DNA from: Microstegium vimineum
Taxonomy: Eukaryota; Streptophyta; Magnoliopsida; Poales; Poaceae
Assembly (NCBI GenBank): GCA_022036555.1
Contig: CM039129.1
Coordinates: 36,114,051-36,178,050 of the forward strand
Direction: 5' to 3'
DNA: 64,000 nucleotides
Made by a program: the position numbers and the translations under genes. The notes beneath the pieces are model-generated. The model searched no databases. It saw only the letters and a list, made by a program, of their open reading frames with translations, and was not told where the DNA came from. This document shows, piece by piece, positions 33,759-43,376 of this stretch; the first letter of the stretch is position 1; every line of letters begins with the position of its first letter.

Positions 33759-35232
33759 TTATGTCAAAGATATTCCAATGTTACTTGTTTGAATATGCTC
33801 TTTCTCCTTTTGCTCAACAAGATATGAGTGAGCCTTTTCAAACTTAGAGTGACCTTTGCCAAGTTTCTCATGGGCATCCTCTAGCCTCTTATGAGTAAGA
33901 TTGAGCTCATCAAAGGATTGCTTGAGAGCTTGAAGCTCTTTCCGCAATGCTTTGCACTCCTTTCTCTTGAGGTCAAAGTGAGTCTTAGCATCTTCCAACA
34001 TTTCAATTAATTCATCTTTAGTGGGTTCATCATCATCATCATCACTAGAATCACTCTCATCATCGGATTGTACCTTAGTGGACCGAGCCATGAAGCATGT
34101 CGATGGAGTGTCAAAGAGAGAGATCTTGTCCTTCATAGCAATGCTTGCAAGAGCCTTCTTTTTGCTTGATCTCTTCTCATCATCACTTGAGTCATCATCA
34201 TCACTTGAAGAATCACTATCCCAAGTGACAACATATGATCCTCCCTTCTTGCTCTTCTTGAGAGTCATCTTGATCTCTTTCTTCTCTTTCTTCTTGCCCT
34301 TCTTCTCATCTTCATTGTCACTATGAAGAGGACAATCCGCAATGAGATGATCCTTGCTATTGCACTTGAAGCATCTTCTATCCTTCTCATTGAACTTGTG
34401 AGAGTTTTTCTTTCTTCTAGCTCTATAGCCCTTCTTCATGAACTTGCCAAATTTCTTGACAAATAGAGTCATCTTCTCTTCATCATCATCACTATCACTT
34501 GAGCACTCATCATAGCTTGATTCATCACACTTTGCTTTGCCCCTTGATGATGATGTGGCTTTGAATGCCACACTCATCTTCTTCTCATCTTTCTTGTCAT
34601 CCTTCTTCTCCTTGTTCTCTCTTATCTTGTCCTTGTCCTCTCTAAAGGTGTCATCGGTAATCACCTCACCAAGAACTTGGTTTGGTGTCATTATGTCCAA
34701 TCCGCTTCTCACCAATAGAATGACTAGCATCTCAAATCTTGGTGGTAGACTTCTCAAGAATTTGAATGAGAAATTCTTGTTCTCCACCTTCTCTCCAAGT
34801 GACTTGAGGTCATTGACAAGCACCTCAAGCCTATTGAACATTTCCAGCACATTCTCATCCCCCTTCATCTTGAAGCTAGCAAACCTCTCCTTCAAGATAT
34901 ATGCCTTGGCCCCCTTCATGGATTGAGTACCTTCATATGACTCTTCAAGCTTCTTCCATGCATCATGAGCACTCTCTATGTTCTTGATTTGTTCAAAGAC
35001 TTCCTTAGAGATTGCATCATCGATGGCACTCAATGTAATGTCATTTTTTTTGGAGCTTCTCCTCCTCGGCCGTTGTGGGTGCCTCTTCATTCACCACCTC
35101 AAACTTCTTGTCGACCACCAACCATACCTTCCGGTTGAATGATTTGATATGAGTGGTCATCAATGCCTTCCAATAGCTATAATCGGTGCCATCGAACTTG
35201 GGTGGCCTTTTGGTGTTGTTGATAAGAGCCAT
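33759..35232 (-). pseudogene. Copia gag, single frameshift near the start
   Basis: The ATG near 35230 gives MALINNTKRPPKFDGTDYSY and a UBN2-type gag. After about 62 codons the frame shifts at a run of eight A on the coding strand (35044-35051). It then continues NDITLSAIDDAISKEVFEQI and LKERFASFKMKGDENVLEMF. A CCHC knuckle RCFKCNSKDHLIADC lies near 34370. Acidic and Lys-rich repeats (SSDSDDDEEK, KKGKKKEKKE) and a coiled-coil-like C-terminus follow. Gag forms the particle. One extra A explains the shift, so an assembly error cannot be excluded. Confidence 0.87.
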
Positions 35233-35269
35233 TTTAACACCGTGGGATGTTAAGCCTTGAAAGAACGGT

Positions 35270-35289
35270 GTACCGGCTCTAATACCACT
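35270..35289 (-). promoter_or_regulatory. Primer binding site of the Copia element
   Basis: Directly after the 5' LTR on the minus strand, past AG, lies TGGTATTAGAGCC. This is complementary to the 3' end of initiator methionine tRNA with one mismatch (usual site TGGTATCAGAGCC). Confidence 0.8.
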
Positions 35290-37229
35290 TGAAAGGTCCA
35301 GATATGGCTAGAGGGGGGGTGAATCGCACATTAAAAATTTCTACAACAACACTAAGCAAACTTGTTAGAATAAATCACGGCGTAAAGCAAGTATGCACTA
35401 GCACTACTAGGGTCGGCAAGCCACCCACCACAAGTCTAGTTACTAGTAAGATATATCCTATGTCACACATAAGAGCTAGACAACTAGTGATATTAGACTA
35501 AGCTACACAAGCTAAGCTAGAGTCTCTACTTTGCAAGAATGTAAGAAAGTAAGTGCAAAGCTAGAGCTAGGAAGATTATACCGTCGAGACGAGTAGCAAA
35601 GAGATAACCAATACAATCAATCAATCACAAGATGAATCCTCGGTAGAGACAATGAGACACAATATTTTTTACCGAGGTTCACTTGTTTGCCAACAAGCTA
35701 CTCCTCGTTGTAGCGATTCACCTACTTGGAGGTTCACGCGCTAATTGGCATCACACGCCAAACCCGTCACCGGGTGCCGCACAACCAACACAAGATAGGG
35801 ATCCACAAGTTACGAGCAATCCACTAGAGATACCTTTCGCGAACTCCCGCGGGGAAGGTTCAAGAACCCCTCACAATCCACCGATCGGAGCCGGAGACAA
35901 ACACCTTCCTCCGCTCAACGATCCTCATCGCTCCAAGCTGTCTAGGAGGTGGCAACCTCCAAGGATAACAAGAGCTTCCGCGAAGACGACGATCACCAAG
36001 TGCCACTAGAATGCAATCAATCAAGCAATGCACTTGGTTCACTCAATCCCTCATGAATATGTCAATTATATCAAGAGGATGAGTGGGTGGAGCAATCTCA
36101 AGCAAGCACAAGTGTATGAGTGAATTAGGAGTGCAAGAGAGTGCCCCAAGGGCCGGCCATACCACCTTATATAGCCTCCACTCACAACTAGCCGTTTTGC
36201 CCACAAAACAGAGCTTCTGCGCGACCTCCAGATGCGCTTTTCACAGGGGGTCCGGACCATCAACCGCTTCACAAGCACAGAGCCAACGGCTCTGTTAGCC
36301 ACACCGGACGCGACCTCCGGACGCGCGCTCTACGCCGTCCGGACCATGCCGCATGCGTCCGGTCGCCTTTAGTTCAAACAGCTCGGTTTCCTGCTCGCGC
36401 CACAGCGCGCCACGTGGCTCCGGACGCACCTGTTCACAGGGTCCGGTTCCACTGCTCACAAGGTCCGAAAATAAATTCCAACGAACCTGAGCGCACCCGA
36501 GAGCTCTCTCAGCTCCTCTGCACCTTCGGACACACGTCCAGATCACCTGTCCGGACCAACACTCGCGTCCGGATCGATTCACATAGAAACAACAGAGAGC
36601 TCCAGGACTCGGGACGCGCGTCCGAAGCCCTGCGTCCGGACTGCAACCAGCGTCCGGATCCTTCTCCTCAGCACAGCCAGGCTAGGGTATGCCTCCGGAC
36701 CCATCTCCGATGGTCCGGACCTGCCACACACCCTGCGTCCGGACCTCTGTCCGAAGCTCTTTTGAGCTGCCAAACACTTCTCCAACTTCTCCAAGCTTCC
36801 AAGAGCCAACACTAAGTGATCTCAACACTTGTGCACGTGTGTTAGCTTTTAGTTCACAATTATCTTGGATTTAGTTGGTTGTTTCACTAGTTCAATTGAT
36901 TTTAAGGCAATGCATATGAACCTAGTGGCACATGATAACTGCAATCATTCACAAGAGCTCCCTCCTTGATAGTACGGCTATCTATTCTAAATGTGATCAC
37001 ATCCTCTATGATGTCTTGATCACCAAACCGAAAATGGTCCTATATCACCTTTGCCTTGGCACCATTTTCCTTTCCACCACCATCCTAGAGCTTGTGCCAT
37101 CCACTTGATCCACCTTGCTCCATCACATGGCATGTACCAACCTATCTCATGATTCACACTTAGAGATCAAGGTTAGTACTTAGGTAGGTTTCATCAATTA
37201 CTCAAAACCAAACACATGGGGAACTCTCA
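35290..37229 (-). repeat. 5' LTR of the Copia element
   Basis: It begins TGAAAGGTCCAGATATGG and ends GGGGAACTCTCA on the plus strand. Most differences from the other LTR are transitions at CpG-type sites, plus a 10-bp indel near 36265. The TCCGGA cluster is at about 36230-36750. Confidence 0.92.
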
Positions 37230-37234
37230 GTCGG

Positions 37235-37560
37235 ACGCGATCACGGCCGCCGTCGGCGAGCGCGGCCTGGAGCTGGGACGGCGACGGGGCCTGCGCCCCC
37301 ACCACAACCTGGCGGCTGCGCGCACGCGGAGGCGACGCCCGGGGGCGGCTGCGTGAGGTTGAGGTCCAGCGTCACGGTGGGGAGTGGCGCCGACGCCGAG
37401 ATGGTGGCGACGTTGGAGGAGCACGGCAGCACGGCGCGCGCCAGGAAGTTGGACCCGGCCGTCAGGCTGCCGCCGTCCGCGCTCGGCATCGACCCGGACA
37501 GCGCCGCCGGCCCGTACGACGTCCGCCTGGAAGACCCTCGACGGTCGATCTGCTGATGAG
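37235..37560 (-). pseudogene. Captured WRKY gene fragment, middle part
   Basis: The minus strand reads ALSGSMPSADGG, then SNFLARAVLPCSSNVATISA and SAPLPTVTLDLN. This is the stretch found just after the WRKY domain in group IIb WRKY factors (WRKY6/31-like), plant transcription factors binding W-boxes. A change of frame is needed further on to reach AAVIASD at the Copia junction. The WRKYGQK domain itself is absent. It lies inside the MULE-like element and continues on the other side of the Copia insertion. Confidence 0.75.
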
Positions 37561-37831
37561 GGAGAGGGCGGCTCCTGATCTGCGCAGGGTGGCGAGGCCG
37601 ACGGCAGGGGCGGCGGATCTCCACCGGTTGCAGGGCCGGCGGACCGGCCCTCCGCCATGGCCGGTCTCAGAGGACGGCGGGGGCGAGACTCCCGCCCCCC
37701 CCCCCCTCGCGAGACGAAACGTTCGGGATAGAGGGAGACGCGGCCGGTGGAGTGAAGAGAAGTCAGGGGTAGAGTTGTCTTTTCGCGTGTGATGGATCGG
37801 GAGACTAACGGGTTGACCAGACGGAATCTAA
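37561..37831. other. GC-rich interior of the MULE-like element, no function recognised
   Basis: GC-rich with a C run at 37697-37708. No family was recognised in any frame. It may be leader DNA captured with the WRKY piece. Confidence 0.4.
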
Positions 37832-37946
37832 CATAGGGCCAAATAAGTAACAAAATTTTACTTTAGGGCCAAATAGACAAGTTCGAAAAAAAAGAGGGCC
37901 AAATAAGTAAGCGAACTTTTTTTCAGGGCCAAATAAGCAATTCTCC
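37832..37946 (-). repeat. Right terminal inverted repeat of the MULE-like element
   Basis: Reverse complement of 26250-26364 with few changes. It ends GCAATTCTCC directly before the CTACCCGCTAA target duplication. Confidence 0.85.
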
Positions 37947-37957
37947 CTACCCGCTAA

Positions 37958-38825
37958 CCCTAGCCCTCACTGCCCTTTCCTCGCAGCCGCGAAGGAACAG
38001 TCCCAAGTGGCGGAGTCGTGCCGTCCTCTCCCCGCGACGGCGCTCGTGCCCCCCCCCCTTCCCCGCGATGACACCCACGCCCCTACCCGACGACGGCGCG
38101 GATGCACACGATAGTGCTGCCTGCCTGGGTGACGGCGCGCCCCATGGTACGACGCAGTGGCGTCGCCCAGCCCGGTGACGGCGCGGCTCCAAGCGGCGGC
38201 GCCCCTTAACCTCCGCCCTTCTCACAGTGCGGCGCGTAGCTAAGCGCCCCCCGCCAGTGAAGGCACGAAGCCAAGCAGCGGCGGCCCCTCCCCGCGCAGC
38301 CCCGGTGCGACGGCATAGATCTCGTGGCGGGCGAGGCTAGGGTGGCTGGTGCTGCGGGATGAGGTCGACGACGGCGCGGATCCTTCGAGGAGGAGCCCCA
38401 GGTCGCCCCTATTTTTTACTGTTGTGATGCTTTGTTTAGGATTTGTCTCGTATTTCTGCTATTTTGAGATCTAAACCAAATTTAGTCGATTTCCGAAACT
38501 GGATTTAGGGATATAGTGAGAGCTTAGCAATTTCTATAACCCTTTATGCTTTCGATCTAGATGGGGTACGTGTAGGTTGTAAGAAATTCCTTGTCGGTGC
38601 GAAACCGACAGGGAAATGCACTATACCGATAGAAAAAACTATTTACCGACAGAAAAATACCGCCAGTAATAGAACGACAGAAAAATAGAATGACCTGAAT
38701 TTTTCAAACTTAAAATGCTTTGACTCTCCAAGATTTTTGGAATGACTTACAATTTGGAATAGAGAGAGTACATCGTATTTGATGTAATCATTTTAACTCT
38801 TGGTGAAGGGAAAAATGGAAATCAT
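37958..38825. other. GC-rich then AT-rich spacer, possible disrupted first exon
   Basis: 37958-38400 is very GC-rich with repeated GGCGGCGCCCC/GACGGCGCG phrases. It looks like a leader or first exon of the gene whose promoter lies left of the MULE, but no protein family was recognised. 38400-38600 is intron-like. 38600-38690 has CCGACAG-type repeats resembling transposon subterminal repeats. Confidence 0.4.
38695..38770. mobile_element. Stowaway-like MITE arm
   Basis: It ends GACTTACAATTTGGAATAGAGAGAG followed by TA, like a Stowaway right end. TGCTTTGACTCTCCAAGA matches the right arm of the MITE at 41174-41434. No left end is visible. Confidence 0.55.
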
Positions 38826-38885
38826 CTTAACCTGAATGTTTGGTGCTTTCAGATTGTACAAGCGGCAAGTTACCGTCACCCAGGA
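38826..38885 (+). other. Gene-fragment copy matching 16561-16620 in reverse
   Basis: An intron-like end TTTGGTGCTTTCAG is followed by ATTGTACAAGCGGCAAG. Two more exon-like blocks with AG/GT borders follow (38947 GGCTGATGTCTCGCAATTTG; 39091 GTCATGCCCACACC). In-frame stops occur, and no family was recognised. Confidence 0.6.
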
Positions 38886-39099
38886 GGACACGTTAATCTA
38901 CAGATCCATCAAGTTGAGTTTGCTGATGCTGTCATCTTTCTGTTGCAGGGCTGATGTCTCGCAATTTGCAAGTAATACAGGCCAACATATGGTCAGTTAT
39001 GAACCTTATATTCCTCTGCTCTCTGGCTGATTTATGATCATGACTGAAGACTCTGCTTCAAGTTCGAAAATTCTGTTTTATGCTGACAGGTCATGCCCA

Positions 39100-39776
39100 C
39101 ACCAAATCGACCAAGCCAGCCTGTGGCGTGCTGCAGCGAGGCACGCGGATACCCACGGGTGAGGACTGGTGAAGCTATGGTTTGCTGTCAAAGTTGGTCA
39201 TGGCATGGGGCGGGTGATATATAATGTAGATCTTTATCCCGGAAAGAATACGCTCGCATCCGGAGCACTTCCGACTCCTTCCGATGCGTGTCACACGACG
39301 TGCGGTGGAGCTGTGCCGGCCGTCGCCTCGGCCACACGCAGGCACGCAGCACGCCCTATGTTGGTGTCCTCCGTGTGCGAAAAAAATATTGAGGGTCTCC
39401 TATTCGGTGCTTTTCTCCCCTCTTTCACTTGGGTTGTACTACGTACCTATGTATTACTACGCATGTAGAGGTGAGTGGCGTAGATAATCCTTCATTTCAA
39501 TCCGCTCTGAATCTGAATTTTAAGAACATGAAAAGGTGTTTTAAATATCCGTGCGGATATGGATAATCTAAATTCGATTATATACGGATGCGCGCGGTGT
39601 ATGATATGAGATTGACAAAATCCGATGGATATTGATTATCCAATAATTGAACATCGATTATCTTATGCTTATAATAGAATACTATGAATATTTTAAGAAG
39701 CCTAAGCGCAAGAGTAGAAGTCAACTCAACCCATGACACTAGCATCATTACATTGTAGTTCGTACGCAAAACAAGT

Positions 39777-39780
<4 letters not shown>
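39100..39780. other. Spacer, no gene recognised
   Basis: Mixed composition up to 39480, then AT-rich with GGATATGGATAATC phrases. Nothing coding is supported. Confidence 0.5.

Positions 39781-39849
<69 letters not shown>
39781..39849. repeat. Long (TA)n microsatellite
   Basis: About 34 TA units. Confidence 0.95.
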
Positions 39850-39855
<6 letters not shown>

Positions 39856-40684
39856 GTTTGTTTTTTAATCGTCGGTGATGTATCTGTTATAAGTGCTGAA
39901 GCATAGTATATATTTTATTATATAGTTGTTAATTTATTTTATTGTTTAAATGACATCTAATTAATTATTTTTATCATAAAAAACAACACTTAACCACATA
40001 TTATCCAAAGCCGTCTTCGTTCAAAAACCGGTCCAAATTCGTACCTTTTTTTGACATCTAAACAATTCTTTTATCCGAAACCATATAATATCTGGTCCAC
40101 TCCAAATCCGATAAAAATATGATTAGAATGTGGAAAAATTATTATCCGCTCTGATCCAATCTTTCATCCCTCCATGAATCTTTTGATTTACACACAAGCG
40201 CAACCACCGGCTGCACGCGCAGCAACGCGCGCGCACCATCCTAGTATAGCTAACCGAGCACAAATGTGATGGCATGGGATCCTTCTTGGAAATTGACCGC
40301 ATGACATTTTGAAAGACGAAAATTGGTTGGTGTACACCTCTACTTTCGATATATACCATAAGACACTGTGATTTTATGTAATTGGCCCAATAGACGGCTT
40401 GGTTCAAGCCGCTACAAAATAGATATAAAATCATATAAGTGCCTGAAAATTATACTATAAAATCTTTTGTGCTCTACATAATAAGAACTATAAAGTAAAA
40501 TGTCGTTTTGCATTAAAATGATCATTTTGCTCTTCTTCATAAATAGATAAAATTAACCATAGTTAATTTATTAATATATTTATAGGACACTAAAAATCTA
40601 GGAAAATCATAGAATGCGTACATCACCAAATCATGACTATGCTAAAAAAAAATTGACAACGGTATATAGTTTTTTGAGCAACTA
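39850..40684. other. AT-rich spacer, no gene recognised
   Basis: No coding or RNA-gene signal is seen. Confidence 0.5.
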
Positions 40685-41113
40685 CTCTCTCTATCCTAAT
40701 ATATAAGGCGTAATCATCTCTAGTGTAAAGACCAAGAACACATTTAATTATCTTTCTCAACACTACATCAATGTACTCCCTTCGTCTCTAAAAGTAGATT
40801 TCTCGATTTGTTCTAAGTCAAAAAATTTGAACTTTAACCAAAATTTTAGAATAAAGTATTAAAAAATATGGTATCAAACTAGTATCATTAGATTTATCTA
40901 AGAATATATTTTTACATAGTGCTTATTTTAAGTCATAAATGTTATTACATTTTTCTATAAAGCTAGTCAAAGTTACAAAAGTTTGACTGACACGGATTCT
41001 AGGAATTGATTCTTTCGGGGACGGAGGAAGTATGTGCATCTAGAGAAAACATGTCTTATATTATGAGACATGAATAAAAAGTGGTTAAGTCTTATATATT
41101 AGGACGGAGGGAG
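40685..41113. mobile_element. Stowaway MITE, outer, carrying an inner MITE
   Basis: Left end CTCTCTCTATCCTAATATA and right end TATATTAGGACGGAGGGAG are inverted copies flanked by TA (40683-40684 and 41114-41115). Stowaway elements are short non-autonomous Tc1/mariner-type MITEs with TA duplications. Confidence 0.85.
40776..41030. mobile_element. Stowaway MITE, inner (255 bp)
   Basis: Left end CTCCCTTCGTCTCTAAAAGT and right end TTTCGGGGACGGAGGAAG, flanked by TA at 40774-40775 and 41031-41032. It lies wholly inside the outer MITE. Confidence 0.85.
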
Positions 41114-41173
41114 TATTAATGATGGGTGATGGGTGTCACTTTTAACTTGTCTCCCCTTCACTCCTAGAAATTA

Positions 41174-41434
41174 CCCCCTCCATCCCAAATTATAAGACAT
41201 CCCAAGGATTTTGGAGAGTCAAAGCATCTTAAGTTTGACCAAAATTATAAAAAAAATTATAAATATTTATGATATCAAATATGTATACTATGAAAATATA
41301 ATTGATGGAGAATCTAATGATACTTAGTTGACATCATAAATGTTATTATATTATCATATCAGTTTGGTCAAACTTGAACTTGAAATGTTTTGACTCTCCA
41401 ATACTTTTGGAATGTTTTATAATTTAGGATTGAG
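41174..41434. mobile_element. Stowaway MITE (261 bp)
   Basis: It begins CCCCCTCCATCCCAAATTAT and ends TTATAATTTAGGATTGAG, with TA on both sides. AT-rich inverted interior (TTAAGTTTGACC... / GGTCAAACTTGAAC). Confidence 0.85.
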
Positions 41435-41439
41435 TACAA

Positions 41440-42420
41440 ACGCGGTGCGCGCAAGCATCTTGGATCAAGAGGTATGTAAACCTCATTAAACACTAGGCCT
41501 AAACCAAAGCAAGTGCATAAGCGGTGGTCTAACTAACCTAAGCACTTCGCAAAACACCTACGCTAATCACCAAGTGCATCGCTAAGCACTATGCAAGTGG
41601 AGAGCATAAGAATGGTGTGTCAACACCCTTGGTATGTTTCCTTAATTCTCCACACTTCAATTGGCCGACCATGGGCTTATAAATAGGCCACAAGCCAAAT
41701 AGAGTCATTGGTCTCTTCGGAGCCGTTTCTATGTGTTACTTCGAATTGGACTTTGTGGGTTGGCTCAGACCAATTTGCAATAGTCCGGATCCCCTCCAAC
41801 GGTCTCTGACACTTGACCGTTGAAATCACGCGCTGAGGCTAACTGATGTGGCCAATGGTCCAGAGCTCTAGTCCGGACTCGGTCCGGAGGCTTTGAGCGC
41901 TTTTGGAACCTTACTGTTCCCATCCGAACTGATGATCGCCATTGGTCTGGACCGTTGGTCCGGACTCAGTCTGGATGCTTTGGCACTCTTTGGAACCTTA
42001 TTGTTACCATCCGGACCATTCGCCATTGGTCCGGACGACTAGAGCAATGGTCCGGACGCTCTATTGCCAGGGTCTGAAGCACCCTGTGACTAGAGTTTCC
42101 TTCCGGACCCATTTCCAAAAGTTTGGACCCGAGGTGAAGCTCTGTTGACTTCGTTTCTTCACGGTCTTTGCGTCTGAGTTGGTTCCATCCTTCATGTTTG
42201 GACTTTGCTTGATCTTGTAGGTCATCCTTTATGCTTCAAATGTCTTGCTTGAGGTGTTCATCATTTGGATCATCACGTTCCCTTTGTCCAAGTCACGTTT
42301 GCACTCTATTGTACTATGAAAGAAATACTCACAAACTCATTAATCCAATTTAGTCATGTTGATCATCAAAAACCAAAATCTAAACTTCATGGGCCAAGAG
42401 TCCATGTTCCTTACAACGCT
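41440..42420. mobile_element. LTR fragment of a TCCGGA-rich, probably Sirevirus-like, Copia element
   Basis: It holds many GGTCCGGAC/GTCCGGA motifs (41780-42110) and a TATA-like GGGCTTATAAATAGG near 41670. It ends near AGTCCATGTTCCTTACA. Composition resembles the LTRs of the Copia element at 26881, but the sequence differs. No internal domains are present. Ends were not fixed. Confidence 0.5.
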
Positions 42421-42838
42421 TCGGCCAACAGCTTGATAGTGAAGATGATGACAAGCGATCCATTACATGCGGGTATCCACAGAGTTACCCAACCTGGAGC
42501 TTGACCCTTGCAAGGGATTTCTTACGAGGGACTCCAACGAGGACTAAGGGAAAGCTTGAACGCTTCTCGATACCTCGATACAAATACCGAAGTCGTTAAT
42601 GGGAGTTTGCATCTTGACCTTACTCTTTATCTTTCGCATTTGTATTACTACCATGGCTGCGTGCTATACTTACCGAACTTAGTTGATAGGATTGGAACAT
42701 GGTTTTTGCGATAGAGATAGCAACAAGACTAGCAAATCATAATTGCACATTTAGATAGCTTATTTATTGCATAGGTTTTGCAAAGATAAAATTAGATGTC
42801 ATAGTTAGAAATAGATTTTTGCCTAATTTAAACCTTCC
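42421..42838. mobile_element. Probable LTR or leader remnant of a retrotransposon
   Basis: Phrases such as GATGATGACAAGCGATCCAT, ACCTCGATACAAATACCGAA and ACTACCATGGCTGCGTGC are typical, from memory, of grass retrotransposon LTRs. No termini or domains could be fixed, so the class is uncertain. Confidence 0.35.
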
Positions 42839-42966
42839 CTGTTAGACGTCATGGTCCTTTCATCCTCCACGCCTAAAAAACTTAGACCTGTAACTAATGC
42901 TCACATTAGTCTCGTTCCTAATTCGAACCGAGATTAATATGCCGAACCAAAAGTTCTCTACTAGTG
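42839..42966 (-). mobile_element. CACTA end remnant
   Basis: The minus strand begins CACTAGTAGAGAACTTTTGG, a CACTA terminus. Subterminal phrases follow: TTCGGCATATTAATCTCGG, then GGAACGAGACTAATGTGAGC. Only about 130 bp remain; no genes or other end were found. Confidence 0.6.
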
Positions 42967-43376
42967 CTAGTTAATAAGTAATTTTCTTATTATCAAATTA
43001 GTACTTTACATTAGCTTTGTGTCAAGTTATTTCCTAAAAAATGTCAAATTTATATAAAAAAATATTTAGAACATCAAATTAATTTATTATCTTCATGATA
43101 TGTGTTTTGAAATTATATTTATTTGAACTTAATTGTGGATTTTGATATTTTTTATATAATAAAAAAACTTAGTTAAAACTAGAGAAGTATGACTTAGAAC
43201 AGAGATAAAATCTGAACTACAATTTGAAACTGAGAGTGCACCTCTCAAAAGCGTGGTGTCGCTGGCTACATCTAGTCGCCCATCGATTTCACCAAATGGG
43301 ATTCGATGGATGATTCACTCACACATCGCTATTACCTTTACAAAATACAGGTCATGATTCATGAAGACGCTGTACA
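42967..43376. other. AT-rich spacer downstream of the SERK pseudogene
   Basis: No gene or repeat was recognised. Confidence 0.5.

Larger units (their letters stand above)
26881..37229 (-). mobile_element. Sirevirus-like (Maximus/SIRE) Copia retrotransposon, complete but defective
   Basis: Two LTRs (26881-28830 and 35290-37229) face the same way and are flanked by GTCGG at 26876-26880 and 37230-37234. Genes run on the minus strand in the order gag, protease, integrase, reverse transcriptase, RNase H (Copia order). A primer site TGGTATTAGAGCC (initiator-Met tRNA type, one change) follows the 5' LTR. Many AAAGGGGGAG-type purine tracts precede the 3' LTR. Repeated purine tracts and TCCGGA-rich LTRs are reported for Sireviruses (family knowledge). 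By eye about 40 differences separate the LTRs (about 2%), which suggests insertion within about the last million years. The coding region carries several stops and frameshifts, so it is not autonomous. Confidence 0.9.
26250..37946. mobile_element. MULE-like (Pack-MULE) element with 11-bp target duplication, split by a Copia element
   Basis: Inverted ends starting GGAGAATTGCTTATTTGGCC are about 115 bp long (26250-26364 and 37832-37946) and highly similar. CTACCCGCTAA flanks both sides exactly (26239-26249 and 37947-37957). Target duplications of 9-11 bp and long inverted ends are the mark of Mutator-like elements. Without the 10,349-bp Copia insertion and its 5-bp duplication the element was about 1.34 kb. 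It has no transposase. It carries GC-rich DNA resembling the C-terminal part of a WRKY gene, so it fits the Pack-MULE class of gene-capturing elements. Confidence 0.85.

Noticed and set aside
25917..38690. One large CACTA element spanning the MULE and Copia elements
   Set aside because: A CACTA-like start at 25917 and similar CCGACAG phrases near 38605 were seen, but no matching end or CACTA gene lies between them.
39460..40345. Possible hAT element with TAGAGGTG / CACCTCTA ends
   Set aside because: The 8-bp flanks do not match and the inverted similarity is only about 9 bases.
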